From contig NZ_JADDOJ010000005.1 of assembly GCF_015159745.1 (NCBI RefSeq), positions 24,543 to 88,542 on the forward strand: a stretch of DNA of 64,000 bases, read 5' to 3'. How positions within the stretch are numbered: the first letter of the stretch is position 1; the number at the start of each line of letters is the position of its first letter. The notes beneath the pieces were generated by a model, which made no database searches, had not been told where the DNA came from, and was given only the letters and a program-made list of their open reading frames with translations. A program made the position numbers and the translations under genes. Below are positions 1-7,905 of the stretch, piece after piece. The DNA is from Ramlibacter aquaticus (GTDB lineage Bacteria; Pseudomonadota; Gammaproteobacteria; Burkholderiales; Burkholderiaceae_C).

Positions 1-86
1 GCGCCCGCATCCGCGGCCGCGGCCCCGGGTGCGGCGGACACCGGGGCCGAGGGCGGGCCCAGCGGCACGGAGGTGCAGGCGGCCAT
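1..86 (-). CDS. Possible 5' end of a minus-strand gene cut by the window edge
   Basis: Read on the minus strand, an ATG at 86 opens a frame that stays open to the window edge and encodes an Ala/Pro-rich stretch beginning MAACTSVPLGPPSAP. The plus-strand frame over the same bases is also open, so coding direction is not certain. I do not recognise the protein. Only 28 residues are visible, so the call is weak. Confidence 0.2.
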   Translation of the reverse strand, partial: MAACTSVPLGPPSAPVSAAPGAAAADAG

Positions 87-138
87 GCTTCCTACAATCG
101 CGGCCAGCGCGGTCCACGCGCGCCACGGAACCTGTCCC

Positions 139-261
139 ATGCTTGCCCTTTTCCTCGAAGCCATGCTGGCCATGGTGGTGTTCATCTTCATCGTCTGGTG
201 GACCATGTTCTCCGGCCGCAAGAAGGGTGAGCCGCCGCGCGACGACGAGTCGCCCCGCTAG
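139..261 (+). CDS. Small single-pass membrane protein, 40 aa
   Basis: The frame from ATG 139 encodes a short protein whose residues 1-22 are strongly hydrophobic (MLALFLEAMLAMVVFIFIVW), followed by WTMFSGRKK and a charged tail ending DDESPR. This is the layout of a small inner-membrane protein with a positive-inside cytoplasmic tail. An in-frame ATG at 73 would add 22 residues that look non-coding. A TACAAT hexamer at 92-97 could be a -10 element. Its stop codon overlaps the stop of the convergent response-regulator gene by three bases. Function is unknown. Confidence 0.45.
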   Translation: MLALFLEAMLAMVVFIFIVWWTMFSGRKKGEPPRDDESPR

Positions 262-893
262 GCCCCCGCCGGCAGGCCGCGCAGCAGGTTCGCGAGCTCG
301 ACCGCCGACTTGACCTCCATCTTGTCGAACAGCCGGGCGCGGTGCACCTCCACCGTCCGCACGCTGATGTCCAGCTGGTCGGCGATCAGCTTGTTGGGCA
401 GGCCCTCGACCACCAGGCGCATCACGTCGCGCTCGCGCTCGGTCAGCTCCGCCAGCCGGGCCTGCAGCCGCAGCTGCTCGCGCCGCGCCGACAGGGCCAG
501 CGCCGACAGGGCCAGCGCCTTCTCGATGCGGTCGACCAGCGCGTTGTCGGAGAAAGGCTTCTCGCAGAAATCGAAGGCGCCGCGCTTGACCAGGTCGACC
601 GCTGTCGGCACGTCGGCGTGCCCGGTCAGGAAGATGACCGGCATCAGGGCCGCGAGCGCGCGCGCCTGCAGCTGCTCGAACAGCGCCAGCCCGCTCATGC
701 CCGGCATGCGCACGTCCAGCAGCAGGCAGCAGGGCTCGGCCGGCTCGTGGCCCGCCATGCGGGCCAGGAAGTCCTCGGCGCTGGCGAAGGGTTCGCTCAG
801 CAGGCGCCGGGTGCGCAGCAGCCAGGCGAGGGCCTCGCGCACGCCCGCGTCGTCGTCGACGATGAACACGGTGGCGGCCTGCGCAGGTTGCAT
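258..893 (-). CDS. FixJ/TodT-type response regulator, LuxR-type output
   Basis: This 211-residue regulator has an N-terminal receiver domain: acidic pocket VDDD at 12-15, phospho-acceptor Asp60 in LLLDVRMPG, Thr90 and Lys112 in EKPF. A C-terminal LuxR/GerE helix-turn-helix follows at about 148-195 (LTERERDVMRLV, then VRTVEVHR), typical of the FixJ/TodT/StyR group of transcription activators. It lies 14 bp downstream of the PAS histidine kinase gene on the same strand and is almost certainly its partner. Start is ATG 893. The inter-domain helix contains a tandem 15-bp duplication giving LALSALALSA. The target genes and the signal cannot be read from the sequence. Confidence 0.9.
   Translation of the reverse strand: MQPAQAATVFIVDDDAGVREALAWLLRTRRLLSEPFASAEDFLARMAGHEPAEPCCLLLDVRMPGMSGLALFEQLQARALAALMPVIFLTGHADVPTAVDLVKRGAFDFCEKPFSDNALVDRIEKALALSALALSARREQLRLQARLAELTERERDVMRLVVEGLPNKLIADQLDISVRTVEVHRARLFDKMEVKSAVELANLLRGLPAGA
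487..516. repeat. Tandem 15-bp duplication inside the response-regulator gene
   Basis: The unit GCCGACAGGGCCAGC occurs twice in direct succession (487-501 and 502-516). It duplicates five residues in the linker helix between receiver and DNA-binding domains of the FixJ-type regulator, keeping the frame. Confidence 0.85.
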
Positions 894-907
894 GGAGGGC
901 GGGGGAT

Positions 908-2938
908 TCAGTGCGCCGGCGCGGCCGGCAGGGTGAACCGGAAGATCGTACCGCGCGCCTCGCGGGCCTCGAAGGCGAGGAAACCGCCATGCTGCTCCAC
1001 CACCGTGCGGCACAGCGACAGCCCCAGGCCCATGCCCTCGGCCTTGGTGGTGAAGAAGGGGGTGAACAGCTGCTGGCGGACCTCGGGCGCGATGCCCGGC
1101 CCGACGTCGGCCACGGAGAATTCCAGCCAGGCCTTGCCGCCGGCCCCGGGCACCTGGCGCACCGCCATCAGCAGGGACGGATCTTCCACGGCGGCCTCGT
1201 CCATCGCCTGCATGGCGTTGCGCGCCAGGTTCAGCAGCACCTGCTCGACCATGGTGCGGTCGCACTGCACCGGCGGCAGGCCGGGGGCCAGCCGGGTGCT
1301 CACGCGCACGCCCAGCTTGCGCGCCTGCAGGTTCACCAGCGGCATCACCGCGTCCAGCAGCTGGCCGGCCGCCACCGGCTCGCGCGCGCTCTCGCGCCGC
1401 CGCACGAAGTCGTGCACGCTGCGGATCACGCGGCCCGCGCGCTCGGCCTGCTCGGCGATGCGCCGCATGGCCAGCGCGATGTCGCCCAGCGGCTCCGCGT
1501 CCGCCGGCCCGGCCCCGGCCGGCTGCGCCTGCAGCAGGTTGAGCGAGCCGGTCGCGTAGCTGGCGATCGCCGCCAGCGGCTGGTTCAGCTCGTGCGAGAG
1601 CAGCGAGGCCATCTCGCCCACGGTGGCGAGGCGGGCGGTCGCCTGCAGGCGCTCCTGGCTGGCACGCGAGAGCTCCTCCACGCGGCGCTGCTCGCTGATG
1701 TCCAGGATCGCGCTCATCCAGCCGGTCTGCACGCCATGCTGGTTGATCAGCGGCGCCTCGATGATGAGCACCGGGAAGCGGCGTCCGTCCTGGCGCATGA
1801 AGATGGACTCGAAGCCCTCGCGCGGCGGCGTCGCCTGGGCCGACAGGCGCACCGCCTGGCGCTGGCTGTACTCGGCGGCCAGCTCCGAGGGCCAGTAGGG
1901 CTGGGGCGAACCATGGCCGACCAGGGCCTCGGCCGGGAACCCCACCATCTGGCAGAAGGCGGGGTTGACGTAGGTGGTGCGGCCCTCGAGATCGCGCGCG
2001 CGCAAGCCGGTCACCAGGGAATCCTCCATGGCCTTGCGGAAGGCCAGCGCATCGGCCAGGTCGCGTTCGACCTGCAGGCGCCGGCGCGTGTCCTTGGCCA
2101 GCAGCCACAGCACCAGCAGCAGCGCCACCGACATGGCGGCGACCAGGGCGGTGAGCACGTTGGGGAACAGCTGCGGCGCGCCGCGCCAGCTGTCCAGGCG
2201 CAGCACCAGGGTCTCGCCGGGCAGGTCCAGCAGCTGCCTGGAGCTGAAGACCTGGCCGCCCCGCGGCGCGATGCCGCGCACCGCCAGCCGGGTGCCGTCG
2301 GCCTCGGTGAAGGACAGGTCCTGGCTGCGCGTGAGCGACTGGCTCACCATGCCGCCCAGGATCTCGCTGAGCGCGTAGGTGGCGACCAGGTACTCGGCCG
2401 GCTGCCCCATGTGCGCCAGCGGCAGGCACAGCTCCATCACCTCCAGGCCCAGGCCGTCGGCCTGCGGCAGGAAGTAGCTGGGCGCATAGGCCGGCCCCGA
2501 GAGGCGGCGCGCGTTCGTGCAGGCCTGCGCCACGTCGGGCTCGGCGTTGTCGCGGCCCAGCCGGTCGTAGGCGCCGGGGCGGTAGGGCGTTCCGGCCGAG
2601 GCGCGGACGCGCAGCCCGGCATCGCGCCACTCCAGGCGCAGCCATTCGCGGTGCTCGCCCAGCAGCGCCTGGGCGCGGCGCTGCCACTCGCCGGGCGCGG
2701 GCTCGCCCGATTGCAGGGCCTGCAGCGTCTGCACGTTGCGCCCCAGGCCGGCCCGGATGTCCGCCAGGGCCTCGGCGTTGTCCCGCTCCACGCGCTCCTG
2801 GGCCCGGCTGCTCTCGTAGCGCCCGGCCAGCCACACCAGCGTCACCAGCAGGCTGGCCACCAGCAGCAGCAGCGCGGTCCACAGCAGCCAGCGCCCGGTG
2901 CCGGGCGCGCGTCGCCAGGCGAAGCCCGCCGGGTTCAC
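908..2938 (-). CDS. Membrane sensor histidine kinase with PAS domain
   Basis: This 676-residue kinase has a transmembrane helix near residues 18-38, a periplasmic sensor region to about 250, a second helix around 255-275 (LVAAMSVALLLVLWLLA) and a PAS domain with PAC motif at roughly 290-415 (NPAFCQMVGF). The kinase core has the H-box LSHELNQPLAAI with phosphorylated His449, then N-box (ARNAMQAM), G1 box (DVGPGIAP) and G2 box (MGLGLSLC). The ELNQPLAAI form is typical of FixL/DctB-type kinases. A GTG start at 2938 overlaps the nitrilase stop, implying translational coupling; the next downstream gene is its FixJ-type regulator. The ligand is unknown. Confidence 0.88.
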   Translation of the reverse strand: MNPAGFAWRRAPGTGRWLLWTALLLLVASLLVTLVWLAGRYESSRAQERVERDNAEALADIRAGLGRNVQTLQALQSGEPAPGEWQRRAQALLGEHREWLRLEWRDAGLRVRASAGTPYRPGAYDRLGRDNAEPDVAQACTNARRLSGPAYAPSYFLPQADGLGLEVMELCLPLAHMGQPAEYLVATYALSEILGGMVSQSLTRSQDLSFTEADGTRLAVRGIAPRGGQVFSSRQLLDLPGETLVLRLDSWRGAPQLFPNVLTALVAAMSVALLLVLWLLAKDTRRRLQVERDLADALAFRKAMEDSLVTGLRARDLEGRTTYVNPAFCQMVGFPAEALVGHGSPQPYWPSELAAEYSQRQAVRLSAQATPPREGFESIFMRQDGRRFPVLIIEAPLINQHGVQTGWMSAILDISEQRRVEELSRASQERLQATARLATVGEMASLLSHELNQPLAAIASYATGSLNLLQAQPAGAGPADAEPLGDIALAMRRIAEQAERAGRVIRSVHDFVRRRESAREPVAAGQLLDAVMPLVNLQARKLGVRVSTRLAPGLPPVQCDRTMVEQVLLNLARNAMQAMDEAAVEDPSLLMAVRQVPGAGGKAWLEFSVADVGPGIAPEVRQQLFTPFFTTKAEGMGLGLSLCRTVVEQHGGFLAFEAREARGTIFRFTLPAAPAH

Positions 2939-3741
2939 AGGACGCGGTGCTCCAGCGCCGGAAGCTGGGCGCGCAGGCGCTGCTGCTGCTGCGGGTCCAG
3001 GTCGGCCAGCACCACGCCTTCGCCCTCCTCGCGCCGGGCCAGCACCTGGCCCCAGGGGTCGGCCACCAGGGTGTGGCCCCAGGTGCGGCGTCCGTTCTCG
3101 TGCGTGCCGCCCTGCGCGGGCGCCACCACCCAGGCCAGGTTCTCGATCGCACGGGCCCGCAGAAGCACCTCCCAGTGGGCCTGGCCGGTGGTCCAGGTGA
3201 AGGCGCTGGGCACCAGCAGCACGTCGGCCGCCAGCGCCCGGTACAGCTCGGGGAAGCGCAGGTCGTAGCAGACGGACAGGCCGATGCGCCAGCGATGGCC
3301 GTCGCGCGAGGGCAGGTCGAAGGCCACCGGCTCGCGGCCCGGCTCGATCAGGCGCGATTCGTCGTAGCGCTCGCGGCCGTTGTCGAACCAGAACAGGTGG
3401 ATCTTGTCGTAGCGCGCCGCCAGGCTGCCATCGGGCGCGTACACCAGGTGGGTGTTGCGCACATGGGCCGCGTCCCCGGCGGCCAGCGGCAGCGTGCCGC
3501 CGGCCAGCCACAGCCCGAACTCGCGCGCGGCACCGGCGAGGAAGGCCTGGATCGGCCCCTCGCCGGCGGCCTCGCGCACCGCCAGCTTGTCACCGTCCAC
3601 GCGGCCCATGAGGCAGAAATACTCGGGCAGCACCGCGAGTTCGGCACCGGCGCGCGCCGCCTGCTCGAGCAGACGGCGCGCGGCCTCGAGGTTGGCCTGC
3701 ACCGAGGTGGCGGACACCATCTGGATCGCGGCGACTTTCAT
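2935..3741 (-). CDS. Carbon-nitrogen hydrolase (nitrilase superfamily, Nit1-like amidase)
   Basis: This 268-residue enzyme carries the full nitrilase catalytic triad: Glu40 (LPEYF), Lys113 (YDKIHLF) and nucleophile Cys158 (VCYDLRFPE). Length and motifs fit the Nit1/NitFhit branch, whose members hydrolyse deaminated glutathione as a metabolite-repair step. Other omega-amidases share these motifs, so the exact substrate is inferred. The gene starts 18 bp after yhdP, an adjacency I recall as common in Burkholderiales, and its stop overlaps the GTG start of the histidine kinase. The four genes probably share one transcript. Confidence 0.88.
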   Translation of the reverse strand: MKVAAIQMVSATSVQANLEAARRLLEQAARAGAELAVLPEYFCLMGRVDGDKLAVREAAGEGPIQAFLAGAAREFGLWLAGGTLPLAAGDAAHVRNTHLVYAPDGSLAARYDKIHLFWFDNGRERYDESRLIEPGREPVAFDLPSRDGHRWRIGLSVCYDLRFPELYRALAADVLLVPSAFTWTTGQAHWEVLLRARAIENLAWVVAPAQGGTHENGRRTWGHTLVADPWGQVLARREEGEGVVLADLDPQQQQRLRAQLPALEHRVL

Positions 3742-3759
3742 GGACGGCTTTCTGGCGTG

Positions 3760-6700
3760 TCAGTTGGTGCCCGCGCGGGGCGGCTGGGCGGCGGCGGCCT
3801 CGGTGGCCGCGCCGCGCGGAATGCGGGTGACCTGCGGGTCGGACCAGGTGCCGCCGACGTGGAATTCCTGCGTGGCGGCGCGGATCAGCGGCTGGCGCAG
3901 CACCAGCTGCGCCAGGAAGCTGCCCAGGCCGATCGCCGGGTTGATCACGCTGGCCACCAGAGAGGCGGTCCCGGCGTTGATCTCGGGCACCACCACCACC
4001 TTGATGTCCTGCGTCTCGCGCGCGATGTCGGCCTTGCCGTCCATGAGCACGGCGGCGTTGACACCCTTCATCTGCAGGTTGTTGGTGGCGGCGATGCCGT
4101 CCTGGATGGTGATGTCGCCACGCACGAAATCGAAGGCGAAGCCCTCGCTGAAGACGTCCCGGAAGTCCAGCGCCAGGCGGCGCGGCAAGGCCTGCAGGCT
4201 GAGCACGCCCAGCAGCTTGGCCAGCCCCGGGTCGGCCTTGAGGAACTGCCCGGCCTCCACGTTGACGTTGAAGGCGCCGTCCATGCTGGCGTAGTTGAGC
4301 GAGAGCGGCGAGCCCAGCCAGGCCACCTGGCCCTCCATGCGGCCACGGCCGCGCTGCAGCACGTCCTTCATGCCGAAGCGGGCGAGCAGCTGTCCGGAAT
4401 CGGCGATGTCGAGCCGGAAGCGCAGGGCGGTGCGCATGCGCTCGGGCGCGGGCCGGGCGCCGCGCGGCGGCGGCGCGGCCGAGGGCGGCGCCGCCAGCAC
4501 GGCCCAGTTGCCGGTGGCGGAGAAGCTGGCCTCGGGCAGGCTGAGGTTCATGCGCGAGAGCCGCCACTCGCGCTGCGCCCCCGCGCCCCGGTTCTGCGCC
4601 TCGACCTCGAGCCTGCCGAGCTTGCGGCCCTTCAGCTCGAACTCGTCCACCACCACGTCCAGGGCCGGCAGGGCCGAGGGCTGCTCGTCGATCAGGGTCT
4701 CGACCTCGCGGGCGGCCTGCGCGGCCAGCGACAGCCGGGACAGCCGTGCGTAGACCCGCGCCGGACCGGCGCTGGCCTGGCGGTATTCGATGTAGCCGCC
4801 CAGTTCCGCCCCGTCCACGTTGGCGCGCCAGGTGCCGCCCTCGCGCGAGCCGCCCAGCACCACGTTGTGCAGGGCCCGCCCGTCCAGCACCAGCTCGCGC
4901 GCCCGCAGCGCCATGACGGTGGGCAGGTAGGACTGCAGGCTGGACGCCGCGCTGGCGGCCGGGGCGCTGCCGTTCGCCGCGGCGGCCGGCCCGCGGGCGG
5001 ACGCCTGCGACGACGAGAAGAGCTCGGACCAGCTGTCCAGGTTGACCGCGCCCAGGTTGACGTTGGCCGCCACGCCCTGCTCGGGCGCGGCCACGGATTC
5101 GCCGGGCGCCAGGCCCAGGGCCAGCGTGCCGCGCAGCACGCGGGGATCGGGGCCCGAGAGGTCTCGCAGGTAGCTGACCTGCAGCAGGCGGCCGAGGTCC
5201 AGGCTGAGCTGGTCCTGCAGCCGCCCGCTGGCGGCCGGGGCCGCCGCCGATTCGCGGGTGAGCGCGGTTTCGAAGCGCAGGGGCAGGCTCTGCTCCGCTG
5301 TCTTGGCCAGCGGCGGCGGCAGGTTTACGGCCAGCCCCTGCAGGGTGCTCGCGACGGTGACCTCGGGCACGCCGCGCCGCACCAGCACGCCCACGCTGTA
5401 GGGGGCGCTGCCGGTCGCGTCGCGGGCCAGGCGGGCCACGAAGCCCAGCTCGCGCGCCTGGCGCAGGCCCTCGGCCGTGGCGGTGCCCGTGGCGCGGATC
5501 TGGACCCAGGTCTCCGGCCGCGGCCCCGGGGCCGGCCGGGTGCCGCCCTCGATGCGCACGTCCCCGCCCAGCGCACGGGCCTGCGTGCCCGTGAGCGTGA
5601 AGCCGCGCTCGTTGAAGGCGACGGTGCCGCGCGCGCGGGCCAGCAGCGGGATGTCGGGCGTGAGCTGCACGTCGTTGCCGGCGAGCAGCACGCTGCCCTG
5701 CACGCGTGACTTGTCCAGGCTGGCCACGGGCAGCTCGAGCTTGAGCCGCACCTCGGTCGGGCCGGTGGCGCTGGCGCGGGCCAGGCTCTGGCTGACCAGC
5801 TCGCGGATGGGCGAGCCATTCACCACCGCCAGCGCGTCGGGCAGCGGGCCCTTGATGTCGGCCGTGACGCCGACGGTGGTGGCGTCCAGGTTGGGGATCT
5901 GGGCCTCGGCGCGGAACTGCAGCCCCGGCGCCCCCAGGATGCGGCCTGTGGCGCCCTTGACCGCCATGCCGGCGCGCTCGAAGACCAACTCGCCGCTGAG
6001 CTGGGTGAGCGCGGGCCAGGCCGGCCCGCTCGGGGTGGCGCTGCGCGGCACGTAGGCGAGGGTGGCGTTGCGCACCTCGGTGCTGATGCGGAAATCGCCC
6101 TGGCGCGGGCTGCGGAACGGGAAGTCGGCCAGGTCGCCGCGCACCCGCACCTTGCCGCCGCTGGCCTGGCCGCTGAGCACGGCCTCGCGCACATAGCTGC
6201 GCGCCTCCTGGGGAACGCCCAGGGGCAGGTAGCGCCAGATGCGGGCCCCGTCGGCGCGCGCGATGGTGGCCTGCAGGTCCAGCACGCCGGGGAAGCGTCG
6301 CGCGCCCGTGCCGGTCTTCCAGCTGGCCTGCAGCTCGCCCTGGGCGTCGGCGTTGCTGAAGCGCAGGCCGTTCACGCTGGCCGAGATCGCGGGGCCATCG
6401 AGCTTCCATTGCAGGTCGGCCGAGAGATCGTCCATGCGCAGCAGCGGGTCCTCGAACACACCCGGCAGGTCCAGCAGGCCGTTGTGCAGGCGGATGCGGC
6501 CCTTGCCGCCGGCCTGGGTCAGGTCCAGGTCCACGCTGGCGCCGCGCACGCCCGGCGTCGCGCCATGCCCCGGGTGGCCGGCGCTGGCCGCCAGTGCCGG
6601 TTGCGCCGCGATCTCCAGGCCGCTGGCCCGCACCCGGGCCTGGTAGCTCTGCAAGGCGTCCAGCGGGCCGGTCCAGCGGGCCTGCAGCAGCTCCACCTCG

Positions 6701-7881
6701 CCGCGCGGCGCATAGGCCGTCAGCGCGTCGTGCGTCGCCTGCGACAGGGGCAGCCGCGCCGCGACCTGGCCCAGGGCGAACAGGTCCAGCCGGTCGGCGC
6801 GCAGCTCGCCCTGCGGCGGGTGCTGGCCGGAGGCGTCCAGCCAGCGCAGGAAGACGTTGCCGCCCGGCCAGCGCTGGCCTTCGCGGGTCTGGAACTGCAG
6901 CCCCGTGGTCTCCAGCTCGAAGCCGCCGTCCAGCCGCTTGCCGCCCAGGCGGCCCGAGATCGAGGCCAGCGCCAGCGGCGCCAGCCGGGGGCCCAGCGTG
7001 GTGTCCACGTCGGCCAGCGCCAGGTCGGCGGTGCCGCCGGTGACGACCCCGTGGGCCACGTCGGCCCAGGCGCGCACGGCGCCGTGGCCATGGCTGACCT
7101 GGATGCCCAGGTCGGCGTAGCGCCCCAGCTCGGTCACGTCGACGCGGGCGAAATCCGCGTGCAGCTGGCCGTCCCAGTCGCGCCAATGGCCGGCATGCGT
7201 GGACAGCAGGGGCTGGCGGAAGATGCCGCGCAGGCTGAAGCGCTCGCCCCAGGCGGTGGGCGGCGTCGCGTCCAGGCGGATCGCATGGCGCCGGGCGCCG
7301 TTGCGCACCACCAGGTCCACGTGCTCCAGCGCCAGGGGCGCCGCGCCCCGCATCTCGTCATGCCAGCGCACCGTGCCCTCGTGGATCACGAATTCGGGCT
7401 GCTCGAAGAACCAGTCGGCGCCGCCGCCCCCGGCGCCGCCCCGGGCCAGGTCCAGGCCTGCGACGTGGACGCGGCCGTCGGCGTCGCGCCGGATGTCGAT
7501 CTCCGGCCGGTCGATGTACAACTGCTCGAAGCCCAGGGCCAGCACCGAGCGCGGCGACAGCGAGGCCAGCACCCGCGGCAGCAGCAGGGCGGGCCGGCCG
7601 GCCGCGTCGAGCAGGGCGACCTCCCTGAGCTCGAAGGAGGGGATGAATCCCTCCGTCAGCACCTCGATGCTGCCGATGCGCACGGGTACCCCCAGCACGC
7701 GCGAGGCCTCGGCTTCGACCCGGGGGCGCATCTCGCCGATTCGCGGCACAATCCACTGATGGAGAGCACCCCAGGCCAGCACCAGCGCGAGCCAGGCTGC
7801 CAGCAGCAACCAGAGCGCCAGCTTCGCCACGGCGGCATAGGCCCGCAGCGGGCCTGAGGGTTTCGTCGGGCGGTGGGTCAT
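3760..7881 (-). CDS. yhdP: YhdP family AsmA-like envelope protein
   Basis: This very large protein (1373 aa) has one N-terminal membrane helix (about residues 17-37, LALWLLLAAWLALVLAWGAL) followed by a long periplasmic beta-rich region. That region begins with the AsmA-like segment VLGVPVRIGSIEV and ends with the TIGR02099-like C-terminus (LVASVINPAIGLGSFLAQ, then FHVGGTWSDPQV). YhdP in enterobacteria forms a bridge for phospholipid transport to the outer membrane together with TamB and YdbH; that role is inferred here. It heads the operon yhdP-amidase-kinase-regulator. Its ATG lies only 24 bp from the divergent glnE start, so the two promoters must overlap the coding regions. Confidence 0.92.
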   Translation of the reverse strand: MTHRPTKPSGPLRAYAAVAKLALWLLLAAWLALVLAWGALHQWIVPRIGEMRPRVEAEASRVLGVPVRIGSIEVLTEGFIPSFELREVALLDAAGRPALLLPRVLASLSPRSVLALGFEQLYIDRPEIDIRRDADGRVHVAGLDLARGGAGGGGADWFFEQPEFVIHEGTVRWHDEMRGAAPLALEHVDLVVRNGARRHAIRLDATPPTAWGERFSLRGIFRQPLLSTHAGHWRDWDGQLHADFARVDVTELGRYADLGIQVSHGHGAVRAWADVAHGVVTGGTADLALADVDTTLGPRLAPLALASISGRLGGKRLDGGFELETTGLQFQTREGQRWPGGNVFLRWLDASGQHPPQGELRADRLDLFALGQVAARLPLSQATHDALTAYAPRGEVELLQARWTGPLDALQSYQARVRASGLEIAAQPALAASAGHPGHGATPGVRGASVDLDLTQAGGKGRIRLHNGLLDLPGVFEDPLLRMDDLSADLQWKLDGPAISASVNGLRFSNADAQGELQASWKTGTGARRFPGVLDLQATIARADGARIWRYLPLGVPQEARSYVREAVLSGQASGGKVRVRGDLADFPFRSPRQGDFRISTEVRNATLAYVPRSATPSGPAWPALTQLSGELVFERAGMAVKGATGRILGAPGLQFRAEAQIPNLDATTVGVTADIKGPLPDALAVVNGSPIRELVSQSLARASATGPTEVRLKLELPVASLDKSRVQGSVLLAGNDVQLTPDIPLLARARGTVAFNERGFTLTGTQARALGGDVRIEGGTRPAPGPRPETWVQIRATGTATAEGLRQARELGFVARLARDATGSAPYSVGVLVRRGVPEVTVASTLQGLAVNLPPPLAKTAEQSLPLRFETALTRESAAAPAASGRLQDQLSLDLGRLLQVSYLRDLSGPDPRVLRGTLALGLAPGESVAAPEQGVAANVNLGAVNLDSWSELFSSSQASARGPAAAANGSAPAASAASSLQSYLPTVMALRARELVLDGRALHNVVLGGSREGGTWRANVDGAELGGYIEYRQASAGPARVYARLSRLSLAAQAAREVETLIDEQPSALPALDVVVDEFELKGRKLGRLEVEAQNRGAGAQREWRLSRMNLSLPEASFSATGNWAVLAAPPSAAPPPRGARPAPERMRTALRFRLDIADSGQLLARFGMKDVLQRGRGRMEGQVAWLGSPLSLNYASMDGAFNVNVEAGQFLKADPGLAKLLGVLSLQALPRRLALDFRDVFSEGFAFDFVRGDITIQDGIAATNNLQMKGVNAAVLMDGKADIARETQDIKVVVVPEINAGTASLVASVINPAIGLGSFLAQLVLRQPLIRAATQEFHVGGTWSDPQVTRIPRGAATEAAAAQPPRAGTN

Positions 7882-7905
7882 GAAAACATCGAAGCGTTGG
7901 GAATT

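Noticed and set aside
2947..5709. Long open frames antisense to yhdP and the amidase gene
   Set aside because: They are shadows of the GC-rich opposite strand: Ala/Arg/Gly/Gln-rich, no known motifs, and they overlap well-supported genes.
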